The notes: generated from the sequence alone by a model not told the origin. DNA of 8,114 nucleotides from an uncultured Oscillospiraceae bacterium (GCA_944386965.1 CALXDE010000091.1:1-8114), one strand, 5' to 3'; positions 1 to 6,100 are shown, counted from the stretch's first letter. Numbers and translations: made by a program.

Positions 1-899
1 ATTTTATCACAATCCCCCCAGGGAATGCTACCACTATTATAGAAATTTATCCGCCGTGTCCCCCAGCACAGGGCATAGCGGGTGTGCTCCTCCCCGGTGT
101 AGACCTTCTCCCGGACCGTTCCCGGCACCTGACAGCGCAGGGCGTACCAGGTGCGGGCGTAGACCTTCCCCATACCCCGGAGGAACCGGGTGCCGGCCTG
201 GGCGTCGTCGGTGACGCCGCTGATGAGCAGCTGGCCCTCCCGCACCATGGTGCCCGGCAGGACCAGCTTCTCCCCGTCGTAGGGCTGCACCGCGGTGACC
301 AGACCGTCCCGGGCGGCCACAGTGTTTCCCGGCTGGCGTTTGTTCACCAGCTCCGGCTTGGGGATGCGCTCCCGGACCTGGACATAGGCGCGGCAGCCGC
401 TGACGTTGACAGCGATATAGCTCAGCTCCGGGATCTCCAGGAGCATCCGGTTGCGCAGTTCTCCGGAGTGGATGGAAAAGGAATAGGTGCCCAGTCCCAC
501 CCCGCACCGGTCCAGGGCCCGGAGGATCTCCTCGTCACTGACGGCCACGTTGCCCTCGATTTGGAAATCCCAAACAAAGAAGGAGCCGGCCAGCATCGCC
601 AGGGCGCACAGACTCAATCCCGCCACCAGCACATACCGCCGGCGAAAGCGCCGGGCGAAGTAGGGCAGACCCGTCCGCTCCACCACCCGCAGCTGAGCGC
701 CCAGCTTTTCCCCGTGCTGTTTCAGCTCCCGAAAGTCCCTCCGCGCCATGGTGAACGTAAAGGAGAGGGGCGTCTCCCACCGGAGGTCCCAGAATTTGAT
801 CTGCCGGGCGGCGCACAGGTTCAGCACCCGCTCGGGGAAGCCGCTCTCCACCCGCACCGTCACATACCCTCTGCAGAAATTCACCGCCTGCTGGAGCAT
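1..899 (-). CDS. yqfD: Sporulation protein YqfD (partial, runs off the window)
   Basis: The minus frame from ATG at 899 stays open to the window edge, giving about 299 residues; the family is usually near 400, so the C-terminus is missing. Residues 1-80 form an N-terminal soluble region. A basic stretch (RRFRRRY, about 83-89) leads into one membrane helix at about 89-110. After it comes VWDFQIEGN (109-117), then a region with LEIPELSYIAVNVSGCRAYV (154-173) and a VRERIPKPE segment, all as remembered for YqfD. The start is supported by GGGGGAG four bases upstream. It begins 12 bp after the yqfC stop, so the two form an operon. In Bacillus subtilis, yqfCD is a mother-cell sporulation operon; YqfD's biochemical role is unknown to me. 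Confidence in the family is high. Confidence 0.9.
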   Translation of the reverse strand, partial: MLQQAVNFCRGYVTVRVESGFPERVLNLCAARQIKFWDLRWETPLSFTFTMARRDFRELKQHGEKLGAQLRVVERTGLPYFARRFRRRYVLVAGLSLCALAMLAGSFFVWDFQIEGNVAVSDEEILRALDRCGVGLGTYSFSIHSGELRNRMLLEIPELSYIAVNVSGCRAYVQVRERIPKPELVNKRQPGNTVAARDGLVTAVQPYDGEKLVLPGTMVREGQLLISGVTDDAQAGTRFLRGMGKVYARTWYALRCQVPGTVREKVYTGEEHTRYALCWGTRRINFYNSGSIPWGDCDK

Positions 900-911
900 C
901 GTACTCCCCCT

Positions 912-1196
912 TTACCGCACCAGTTCCACCCTGGTGATCTTCCCCTTCACCCGCAGCTCGCTGCCGCTCATGGCCGTCAGCTCCAGCGCCTCACCGGCAA
1001 GGCGGACGATGAGCTTTCCGCCGTTGATGTCGATGGCCTCGGTGCTGTAGGACAAAATGCCCTGGTGGCCGCTGAGGAGCATCTGACAGTCGCCGATGAG
1101 CTCGATATGGGGCAGGCTCCCGATGACGTCTGCCGGCAGGTCGAACACATCCGCGGCCCGGGTGAGGAAATCCAGCTCTTTCTTGTTCCAGTCCAT
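912..1196 (-). CDS. yqfC: Sporulation protein YqfC (YabP/YqfC family)
   Basis: This 94-residue protein starts MDWNKKELDFLTRAADVFDL and contains the family pattern of an LPADVIGSLPHIEL segment, a central glycine-containing strand (LLSGHQGILSYS, about 40-51) and a basic/valine-rich end (GKITRVELV). The small all-beta YabP/YqfC domain fills the whole protein, so the length is normal. The start has a GAAGGGGTG ribosome binding site ending about 5 nt before ATG. It is the first gene of a two-gene operon with yqfD, 12 bp downstream. In spore formers this pair is made in the mother cell under sigma-E, and a matching promoter is visible upstream. Its molecular function is not established. No signal peptide or membrane helix is seen. 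Confidence 0.92.
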   Translation of the reverse strand: MDWNKKELDFLTRAADVFDLPADVIGSLPHIELIGDCQMLLSGHQGILSYSTEAIDINGGKLIVRLAGEALELTAMSGSELRVKGKITRVELVR

Positions 1197-1208
1197 GATT
1201 TCACCCCT

Positions 1209-1243
1209 TCAGGGAACACTATGACACCTCACCGCCGGATATG
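1209..1243 (-). promoter_or_regulatory. Sigma-E-like sporulation promoter of yqfCD
   Basis: On the minus strand, a GCATAT -35-like element (ATA at 1242-1240) is followed after exactly 16 nt by CATAGTGT (1223-1216). This resembles the Bacillus sigma-E pattern ATA-N16..18-CATACAnT. The predicted start near 1209 leaves a very short leader holding the ribosome binding site of yqfC. The location fits the known sigma-E control of yqfCD in B. subtilis. The match is by eye, and the -10 element differs from consensus at two positions. Confidence 0.45.
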
Positions 1244-1300
1244 CCCTGCCCGCGGCGGACACGGCTCTCCAGGGGGACGGAAATTTTTTTGTCGGGCCTC

Positions 1301-1329
1301 TTGACAAACCGTTTCATTTGTATTATTGT
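1301..1329 (+). promoter_or_regulatory. Promoter of the GntR-ABC operon
   Basis: A perfect -35 TTGACA (1301-1306) is followed by a 17-nt spacer and the -10-like TATTGT (1324-1329). Transcription would start near 1336, inside the operator described next. The -35 and the spacing are consensus; the -10 matches at four of six positions. Confidence 0.7.
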
Positions 1330-1355
1330 ACTAGTAGCTTAATACAATAATACAA
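1318..1355. promoter_or_regulatory. Operator: perfect 13-bp inverted repeat upstream of the GntR gene
   Basis: TTGTATTATTGTA (1318-1330) and TACAATAATACAA (1343-1355) are exact reverse complements separated by 12 bp. The spacer overlaps a second small palindrome, TACTAGTA (1329-1336). The repeat covers the -10 element and the likely transcription start, and it stops just before the ribosome binding site AGGAGG (1355-1360). This is a textbook position for steric repression. It is most simply read as the autoregulatory site of the GntR/YtrA-type protein encoded immediately downstream, which would bind as a dimer. Confidence 0.75.
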
Positions 1356-1366
1356 GGAGGACCGCG

Positions 1367-1732
1367 ATGGAATGGAAACTATCCGATGACCGCCCCATCT
1401 GGCTGCAGCTGAGCGAACAGCTCGCCCGGCAGATCGTCTCCGGTGTCTATCCCCCCGGCGGGAAGCTTCCCTCGGTGCGGGAGCTGGCGGCGGACGCCGG
1501 GGTGAACCCCAACACCATGCAGCGCGCTCTGAGCCAGCTGGAGAGTGAGGGGCTGGCGGTGAGCAACCGCACCGCCGGGCGCATGGTCACCGAGGACGCC
1601 GCCGCCATCGACGCGGCGAGGCGGAAAATGGCCCGGGAGATCATCGCCACATTTTTTACCGCCATGGCCGACCTGGGGCTGCCCAGGGAGCGGGCCATCG
1701 AACTGCTGAAGGAGGAAGGAATCCATGGATAA
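1367..1732 (+). CDS. GntR-family transcriptional regulator, YtrA subfamily
   Basis: This 121-residue regulator has a winged helix-turn-helix at about 10-78. It carries the GntR signature IWLQLSEQLARQIVSGVYPP (11-30), then GGKLPSVRELAADAGVNPNT (31-50), and a recognition helix and wing ending near GRMVTED (71-77). Only about 43 residues follow, forming a short helical dimerisation tail instead of a large ligand-binding domain, which is the YtrA hallmark. The start has AGGAGG six bases upstream. Its stop overlaps the ATPase start by 8 nt, so the two are translationally coupled. YtrA-type repressors usually control a linked ABC exporter and often respond to cell-envelope stress or antibiotics. 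The inducer here cannot be read from sequence. The perfect inverted repeat upstream suggests autoregulation. Confidence 0.92.
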   Translation: MEWKLSDDRPIWLQLSEQLARQIVSGVYPPGGKLPSVRELAADAGVNPNTMQRALSQLESEGLAVSNRTAGRMVTEDAAAIDAARRKMAREIIATFFTAMADLGLPRERAIELLKEEGIHG

Positions 1733-2450
1733 CTTACTGATCCAGTGCCGGGGGCTGTGCAAGTCCTACGGGCACAAAAACGCCCTGCAGGGCGTGGACC
1801 TGCAGATCGACCGGGGCCGGATCGTGGGGCTGCTGGGGCCCAACGGCAGCGGCAAGACCACCCTCATCAAGATCTTCTGCGGGCTGCTCCAGCCCACCGC
1901 CGGAGAGGTCCGCGTCGACGGGGCCCCCATCGGCACCCACACTAAGTCCGTCATCAGCTACCTGCCCGACCGGATGTACTTCGCCGACTGGATGGCGGCC
2001 ACGGACCTCTTTGACCTGTTCCACGACTTCTACGCCGACTTTGACCGCCAGAAGGCCATGGCCATGTGCGCCAGCCTTGGCGTGGAGCCCCGGGACAAGA
2101 TGAAGACCATGTCCAAGGGCACCAAGGAGAAGGTGCAGCTGGTGCTGGTCATGGCCCGGAAGGCCCAGCTCTATCTCCTGGATGAGCCCATCGCCGGGGT
2201 GGACCCGGCGGCCCGGGACTTCATCCTCAGCACCATCCTCACCAACTACAACGAGGAGGGCACCGTCCTGATCTCCACCCATCTCATCAGCGACATCGAG
2301 CGGGTTCTGGACGAGGTAATCTTCCTGAAGGCGGGGCAGGTCATGCTCCACAACAGCGTGGACAATATCCGGGAGCAGCAGGGCAAGAGTGTGGACGCCC
2401 TGTTCCGGGAAGTCTTCCGCACGGTTCCCCTGGAAGGAGGTGAGCGCTGA
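1725..2450 (+). CDS. ABC transporter ATP-binding protein
   Basis: This is a 241-residue single nucleotide-binding domain, of normal length for a soluble ABC subunit. Walker A is GPNGSGKT (38-45), Walker B is LYLLDE (149-154) with catalytic Glu154, the D-loop is GVDP (158-161), and the switch His is His186 in STHLIS. The signature is MSKGTKEK (129-136), a variant of LSGGQ also seen in other YtrB/BcrA-like ATPases. The Q-loop position reads YLPDRM, with no glutamine. GGAGGA at 1711-1716 supports the start. It overlaps the GntR gene by 8 nt and the permease by 1 nt, so it should power that permease. The substrate is unknown; by family, export of or defence against envelope-active compounds is most likely, but this is inference. 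Confidence 0.95.
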   Translation: MDNLLIQCRGLCKSYGHKNALQGVDLQIDRGRIVGLLGPNGSGKTTLIKIFCGLLQPTAGEVRVDGAPIGTHTKSVISYLPDRMYFADWMAATDLFDLFHDFYADFDRQKAMAMCASLGVEPRDKMKTMSKGTKEKVQLVLVMARKAQLYLLDEPIAGVDPAARDFILSTILTNYNEEGTVLISTHLISDIERVLDEVIFLKAGQVMLHNSVDNIREQQGKSVDALFREVFRTVPLEGGER

Positions 2451-3229
2451 TGCTCCGCAAGCTGCTGAAATACGATTTCCGCTCCATGGGCAAGCAGTTC
2501 GCCCTGCTGTGGCCGGCGGCCCTGGTGCTGGCCCTGGTCAACCGCTTCACCCTGCCTGGCAACGGTAGCGGGTTTGCCGGGGAAACCCTGGGGTTTGTCG
2601 CCGCCATGACCTACTTCGGCGTGGTGGTGGCCCTCTTCGTCATCACCCTGATCTTCGTGATCCAGCGGTTCTACTACGGCCTCCTGGGCGGCGAGGGCTA
2701 CCTGATGCACACCCTGCCGGTGAAGCCCTGGCAGCTGGTGGCCTCCAAGCTGATCTGCGCGGTGGTGACCTCCCTGATCAGCCTGGTGGTGGCGTTCCTC
2801 TCCATGTTCCTGCTGATGCCCATCTCCTGGGATAAGCTGCTGACCACCGGCACCTTCACCGCCCTGCGCATCCTGGTGACGGAGCGGCCGGACGTGCTGC
2901 TGCTGGCGGTGGAGATCCTCCTGGTCTTTGTGGCCGCCCTGTCCGCCGGGATTCTGATGGTCTACCTGGCCATGGCCCTGGGCCACCTGTTCCCCCGGAA
3001 CCGGGTGGCGGGCAGCGTGCTGTCCTTCCTTGGCATCAACATCGCGGTGAATATCCTGATGAGCGCCGCCGCCACCTTCATTCCGGACGTGAATCTGGAC
3101 CAGTGGCTGACTGTCCAGCAGAGCGCCCATGTGAGCATGTGGCTGATGACCCTGTGCCTGGCGGCCTTTGCCGCGGCGTTCTTCGCCGGCACGGTGGCGA
3201 TCCTCCGCCGGAAGCTGAATCTGGAGTGA
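2450..3229 (+). CDS. ABC-2-type permease, six membrane helices
   Basis: This 259-residue protein is almost entirely hydrophobic after a basic N-terminus (MLRKLLKYDFRSMGK). Predicted membrane helices lie at about 17-33, 50-71, 100-124, 148-172, 186-210 and 229-252, with a loop carrying GGEGYLMHTLPVKPWQ (80-95) between helices 2 and 3. That short, polar loop of the LMxTLPV type is typical of membrane subunits paired with YtrB-like ATPases. The start codon shares one base with the ATPase stop (TGATG), preceded by AAGGAGGTG, so synthesis is coupled. It is the last gene of the operon and is followed 10 nt later by an intrinsic terminator. Substrate specificity cannot be deduced. Confidence 0.9.
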   Translation: MLRKLLKYDFRSMGKQFALLWPAALVLALVNRFTLPGNGSGFAGETLGFVAAMTYFGVVVALFVITLIFVIQRFYYGLLGGEGYLMHTLPVKPWQLVASKLICAVVTSLISLVVAFLSMFLLMPISWDKLLTTGTFTALRILVTERPDVLLLAVEILLVFVAALSAGILMVYLAMALGHLFPRNRVAGSVLSFLGINIAVNILMSAAATFIPDVNLDQWLTVQQSAHVSMWLMTLCLAAFAAAFFAGTVAILRRKLNLE

Positions 3230-3238
3230 CCTCTCATC

Positions 3239-3286
3239 AAAACAGGGGCGCGCTTGTGGATTTCCACAAACGCACCCCTGTTTTTT
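3239..3286 (+). terminator. Intrinsic terminator of the GntR-ABC operon
   Basis: AAAACAGGGG (3239-3248) pairs perfectly with CCCCTGTTTT (3275-3284). The stem continues inward through GCG/CGC and TTGTGGA/TCCACAA around a TT tip, and a run of six T ends at 3286. It lies 10 nt after the permease stop. The A-run on the left arm could also let it act in the other direction. Confidence 0.92.
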
Positions 3287-3311
3287 CCTGCTCCGATCCC
3301 AGCCGTCCCTC

Positions 3312-3338
3312 ATGTTTCCGCCGGCGGGGACATATTCT
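3312..3338 (+). promoter_or_regulatory. Possible sigma-E-like promoter of the ylbJ-like gene
   Basis: CATGTTT (its ATG at 3312-3314 stands in for ATA) is followed after 16 nt by CATATTCT (3331-3338), resembling ATA-N16-CATACAnT. It has the same spacing as the element before yqfC. The gene needs its own promoter because a terminator ends at 3286. If this reading is right, transcription starts near 3344 and the message has almost no leader, consistent with the absence of a visible ribosome binding site. The match is weak. Confidence 0.3.
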
Positions 3339-3347
3339 GTACCGGTG

Positions 3348-4256
3348 ATGAAGATGAAACGCCGGATACTGATTCTGCCGGTCCTCCTGTTCGCCCTCGC
3401 CCTCCTCCGCTTTCCCCAGGAGGCGGCCCAGGCGGTGCGGGAGGGGCTGCTCCTCTGCTTTGAAACTGTCGTCCCCTCCCTGTTCCCCTTTTTTGTGGTG
3501 GTTTCCCTGCTGATCCAGCTAGGGGCCGCCGGTGCCCTGCAGCGGCTGTTCACCCCCTTTATGGGCCCCCTGTTCCATCTGAGGGGCCTGTGCGCCGCTC
3601 CCCTGATCGCCGGCCTGGTGGGAGGCTATCCCGCCGGGGCCAGAACCGCCGCCGAGCTGGTGCGCTCCGGCCAGCTCTCCCGGGAGGAGGGGGAGCGGTG
3701 CCTGGGCTTTGTGAACAACTGCGGCCCAGCCTTTATCCTCTCCTACGTGGGGGTGGGCGTCCTCCACAGCAGTCGGGCGGGGGTGTGGCTCTACCTGATC
3801 CACGTCCTCTCCGCCCTGCTCACAGGGATGCTCCTGTGCCGCCTGCTGCCGGAGGGCCGCCGGAGCCGGGCCTCCGCCCCGCCGTCCCGGGCGGAGCCGC
3901 AGCCGGTTTCCCTCTCCGCCGCCCTGCCCACCGCCGTCACCGGCTCCCTGACCTCGGTGCTGAACATCTGCGGCTTTGTGGTACTCTTCCGGGCGGTGGT
4001 AGGCGTGATCCCCATGGCCCTCCCGGCCGCGGCCCTGGGTGCAGTGGAGATGGTGTCCGGGGTGGCCGCCCTCTCCCCGGGCCCCGCCGGCTTTATCGCC
4101 GCTGCCGCCATCCTGGGCTGGGGCGGCCTCTCCGTCCACTGCCAGACCGCGGCGGTGGCCGGCACTCTCCGCCTGCGGTATCACTGGCTGGGAAAGGGGG
4201 TTCAGGCCCTCCTGTCCCTGGCCCTGGCCGCCGGTGCAGCCCAGTTCCTGTTTTAA
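3348..4256 (+). CDS. ylbJ: YlbJ/SpoVV-like sporulation integral membrane protein
   Basis: The protein has 302 residues from ATG 3348 and several hydrophobic helices. Conserved blocks recalled for YlbJ are present: GLVGGYPAGART (89-100), the charged helix RSGQLSREEGERCLGF (106-121), NNCGP (123-127) and GWGGLSVHCQ (257-266). These belong to the nucleoside-recognition 'Gate' fold, present as two halves. In B. subtilis YlbJ (SpoVV) is a sigma-E-made outer forespore membrane protein needed to move dipicolinic acid towards the spore. The same role is plausible here but not shown. The start is uncertain: ATG at 3312 is in frame, and 3354 is another option, and none has a good ribosome binding site. 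I prefer 3348 because MKMKRRILIL gives the expected basic-then-hydrophobic N-terminus. The residue 170-190 linker is rich in Arg, Ala and Pro and probably cytoplasmic. Confidence 0.85.
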   Translation: MKMKRRILILPVLLFALALLRFPQEAAQAVREGLLLCFETVVPSLFPFFVVVSLLIQLGAAGALQRLFTPFMGPLFHLRGLCAAPLIAGLVGGYPAGARTAAELVRSGQLSREEGERCLGFVNNCGPAFILSYVGVGVLHSSRAGVWLYLIHVLSALLTGMLLCRLLPEGRRSRASAPPSRAEPQPVSLSAALPTAVTGSLTSVLNICGFVVLFRAVVGVIPMALPAAALGAVEMVSGVAALSPGPAGFIAAAAILGWGGLSVHCQTAAVAGTLRLRYHWLGKGVQALLSLALAAGAAQFLF

Positions 4257-4267
4257 TTCAACATAAA

Positions 4268-4291
4268 GCGCCCGGACGAGAGTCCGGGCGC
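4268..4291 (+). terminator. Hairpin just after the ylbJ-like gene, possible terminator
   Basis: GCGCCCGGAC and GTCCGGGCGC form a perfect 10-bp GC-rich stem with a GAGA loop, 11 nt after the stop codon. The position fits transcript termination or 3'-end protection. No T-run follows on the plus strand, so classic intrinsic termination is uncertain. Confidence 0.45.
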
Positions 4292-4493
4292 CTGTCTGTG
4301 GGAAAAGCCTCGCAGCGTTCGCGCCCGCAGGCGCGAAAAAGTGAAAATCTGTTTTCGACCGCGACCTGTGCGTGGGCGAAAACACTTCTCGGCCCGCAAA
4401 CGTGCGAACCTGCCGCCTCCGGCGGCAGGTGAGTGCGCTGCGGCGGGCCGCATCCTATCCGCCGAAAAAGACTGTGTCTTTTTCGGCGGACCA

Positions 4494-4517
4494 GCGCCCG
4501 GACTCTCGTCCGGGCGC
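4494..4517 (-). terminator. Hairpin after the anti-sigma gene, possible terminator
   Basis: It has the same 10-bp arms as the hairpin at 4268-4291, but the loop is TCTC, its reverse complement. It lies 14 nt past the stop of the minus-strand gene ending at 4532. Reading on the minus strand, the 15-bp hairpin at 4458-4490 with its internal A/T run follows at once, so the two may act together. There is no long T-run directly after the first stem. Confidence 0.4.
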
Positions 4518-4531
4518 CTGTTCTCTATTCC

Positions 4532-5476
4532 CTATGCCGCCGGGTCGTAGGCCGGGGAATCGGCCCGGTCCCCGCCCGGCTCCTCCTGGGACACGGGCTC
4601 CTCCTGGGTCATGGACAGGTTGAGCCCGTCGGCGATGGCCAGCCGGACAAACTGGGATGCCAGCAGCCCCGCCTGCTCCTCCTCCCCTTCGGGGACGTAC
4701 ACCTGGAAGCGGTACCCGGCACCGTTGGCGGCAAACTCCACCGTCCGGCTCTCCGGCAGCCAGAGAACCGTCTCGCCGGTGCTGTCGTCGGTCTTGCCGT
4801 AGATCCCGCCGGTGTAGCCCTTAACAGGGATGCCTCCCACATCGGTGACTGTGTCCTCCTCAGTCACAATGCAGCTGGGCGGCAATTCCTCTCCGGCCAT
4901 CACCTCCAGGGAGAGGGCCAGATCCGTCCCCTCCCCCAGCAGGGATAGGTGCCACAGGGAGCCGTCGCTGAGGAAGATCCCCTCCCCGGTCCAGGCCAGT
5001 CCCCCCCAGCCCAGGTGGGTCTCCAGGGCCGTTTCGCCGCCCACCAGGGTCAACACATCCTCCGCCGTCACTGCCCGCCGGGTGCTGCCCGCCGGGGCAG
5101 TCAGAGTGTAGTCCACCTGGGTGGAGTCCGCCGGGGCCGGGCCGTAGGCGATATAGGGCAGCGCAAAGTAGCTGACCACCTCGCCATCGGTCACCTCATA
5201 ACCGCCGATGGTTCCCGCCTCTCCGGCGCCCTCCTGGGGGTTCTCCTCCAGGGCGATGTCCGGCTCCGTTTCCCCCAGCTCCGCCCCGGCGCGCTCCCTC
5301 GCCAGGCGGCCAAGGCCCACTGCCCCCACGCCGATGAGCACCACCAGGACCGCCGCCAGGGAGCCGTACCGCCGCCAGCGATTTGGCCGGCGGGGGGCGG
5401 ACAGCCCGATCAATCTCTGGTGGAGCGCCGGGGAGACCTCCACCTGGTCCATATAGGCTCTATACTGCTCTTTCAT
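4532..5476 (-). CDS. Membrane-anchored protein, presumed anti-sigma factor of the adjacent ECF sigma
   Basis: This 314-residue protein has a cytoplasmic N-terminus of about 37 residues (MKEQYRAYMDQVEVSPALHQ onward, then an Arg-rich stretch), one membrane helix at about 38-57 (YGSLAAVLVVLIGVGAVGLG), and a large acidic extracytoplasmic domain to the end. That topology, and its position directly after an ECF sigma gene, are the usual pattern of an anti-sigma factor that holds the sigma at the membrane. The N-terminus has no HxxxCxxC zinc motif. I do not recognise a named domain in the outer part, which may sense the signal. The tail is rich in Glu, Pro and Asp. ATG 5476 overlaps the sigma stop by one base with AGGAG seven bases before it; a GTG at 5479 is also possible. 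The function is inferred from context. Confidence 0.75.
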   Translation of the reverse strand: MKEQYRAYMDQVEVSPALHQRLIGLSAPRRPNRWRRYGSLAAVLVVLIGVGAVGLGRLARERAGAELGETEPDIALEENPQEGAGEAGTIGGYEVTDGEVVSYFALPYIAYGPAPADSTQVDYTLTAPAGSTRRAVTAEDVLTLVGGETALETHLGWGGLAWTGEGIFLSDGSLWHLSLLGEGTDLALSLEVMAGEELPPSCIVTEEDTVTDVGGIPVKGYTGGIYGKTDDSTGETVLWLPESRTVEFAANGAGYRFQVYVPEGEEEQAGLLASQFVRLAIADGLNLSMTQEEPVSQEEPGGDRADSPAYDPAA

Positions 5477-5943
5477 CACACTTCTCCTTTCAGCCGCTCC
5501 CGGAGGGCCTGCCTGGCCCGGCTCAGGTGACTGCGCACCGTACCCGGCCGCTGGCCCAGGATCGCGGCAATCTCCTGGGTGCTGTACCCCTCGTAGTAAA
5601 AGAGGTGGACCGCCGCCCGCTCCCTGGCGGGCAGGTCCATCACAGCCTCCAGCACCTCCCGGCTGTCGGGGTCCGGGGCCGGGTAGGCGTCCAGCAGCTC
5701 CGCGGTCCCCCGGCGCTTCCGGGCCCGCAGGCGGCTCTTGCAGCCGTTGGCCAGGACCTTCAGCAGCCAGGCCCGCCGGTGGTTTTCGTCCCGAAGGGCG
5801 GGACGCTTCTCCAGATACCGCAAAAAGGCGTCCTGTACCGCATCCTCCGCCTCCGGGACGTCTCCCAGAATGGCCAGGGCCGCGCGAAACAGGGTGTTCT
5901 CATACTGTGTCACAAGGGTTTCCAACCGGTCGGAGTGGTCCAT
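5476..5943 (-). CDS. RNA polymerase ECF-type sigma factor
   Basis: This is a 155-residue ECF sigma of normal size with only regions 2 and 4. Region 2 covers about 5-75: LVTQYENTLFRAALAILGDV (10-29), the core-binding and -10-reading helix EDAVQDAFLRYLEKRP (33-48), then WLLKVLANGCKSRLRARKRR (59-78). Region 4 covers about 100-152: LPARERAAVHLFYYEGYSTQ (104-123), then the helix-turn-helix EIAAILGQRPGTVRSHLSRA (124-143). An in-frame GTG at 5961 would add MKGGGT, but it overlaps the promoter. ATG 5943 has AAAGGGGG seven bases upstream and is preferred. The next gene starts within the stop codon and probably encodes its anti-sigma partner. An ECF-like promoter upstream suggests the sigma drives its own operon. 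The signal and regulon are unknown. Confidence 0.93.
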   Translation of the reverse strand: MDHSDRLETLVTQYENTLFRAALAILGDVPEAEDAVQDAFLRYLEKRPALRDENHRRAWLLKVLANGCKSRLRARKRRGTAELLDAYPAPDPDSREVLEAVMDLPARERAAVHLFYYEGYSTQEIAAILGQRPGTVRSHLSRARQALRERLKGEV

Positions 5944-5963
5944 TGTCCCGCCCCCTTTCACCT

Positions 5964-5993
5964 ATTACACGCCTGAGGCGCCCGGATTGTTGC
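5964..5993 (-). promoter_or_regulatory. ECF-type autoregulatory promoter of the sigma/anti-sigma operon
   Basis: On the minus strand, GCAACA (5993-5988) and CGTGTAAT (5971-5964) are separated by 16 nt. An AAC-containing -35 and a CGT-starting -10 at this distance are the usual form of promoters read by ECF sigma factors. Transcription would start near 5957, leaving a leader of about 14 nt that holds the ribosome binding site for ATG 5943. This arrangement also argues against the GTG start at 5961. Confidence 0.6.
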
Positions 5994-6023
5994 GCCCTGG
6001 AGAAAATTTTTGCTGGAAAGCAG

Positions 6024-6055
6024 AAAAGCCGGGCCGCCAAGAGCGGCCCGGCTTT
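6024..6055 (-). terminator. Intrinsic terminator of the XRE-S24 repressor gene
   Basis: AAAGCCGGGCCGC (6025-6037) and GCGGCCCGGCTTT (6043-6055) are perfect 13-bp complements around a 5-nt loop. Read on the minus strand, the stem runs into TTTTC at 6027-6023. It lies 45 nt past the stop of the repressor gene and separates it from the ECF operon downstream. Confidence 0.85.
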
Positions 6056-6100
6056 CGTCTATGCTGCGGAGTGCGGCCCGAAATCGTTCCCTCCGGCAGC

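Larger units (their letters stand above)
4257..4531. repeat. Intergenic hairpin cluster, no gene
   Basis: This gap between two convergent genes has no convincing coding sequence. It holds at least six perfect inverted repeats: 4268-4291 (10-bp arms, GAGA loop), 4318-4337 (8-bp arms), 4351-4357 with 4377-4383 (7 bp), 4408-4430 (10-bp arms, TCC loop), 4458-4490 (15-bp arms, TGT loop) and 4494-4517 (10-bp arms, TCTC loop). A weaker one lies at 4439-4452. The first and last hairpins have identical arms and reverse-complementary loops, so they flank a 250-bp block as inverted copies. The outer hairpins may terminate the two converging genes, although neither has a long T-tract. The whole could be a dispersed intergenic repeat, a non-autonomous mobile element or a structured RNA. 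Which one is not decidable here. Confidence 0.7.

Noticed and set aside
84..1304. A long plus-strand open frame of about 406 codons
   Set aside because: It lies antisense to yqfC and yqfD, is rich in His, Pro, Gln and Leu in no known pattern, and exists because GC-rich genes leave the opposite frame open.
2246..3553. A 435-codon minus-strand open frame
   Set aside because: It is antisense to the ATPase, the permease and the start of the ylbJ-like gene, with His/Gln/Gly-rich composition. It also reads straight through a strong terminator hairpin.
4253..4453. Small open frames across the hairpin cluster on both strands
   Set aside because: They are Arg/Gly/Pro-rich, have no ribosome binding site, and are formed by reading through the stems.
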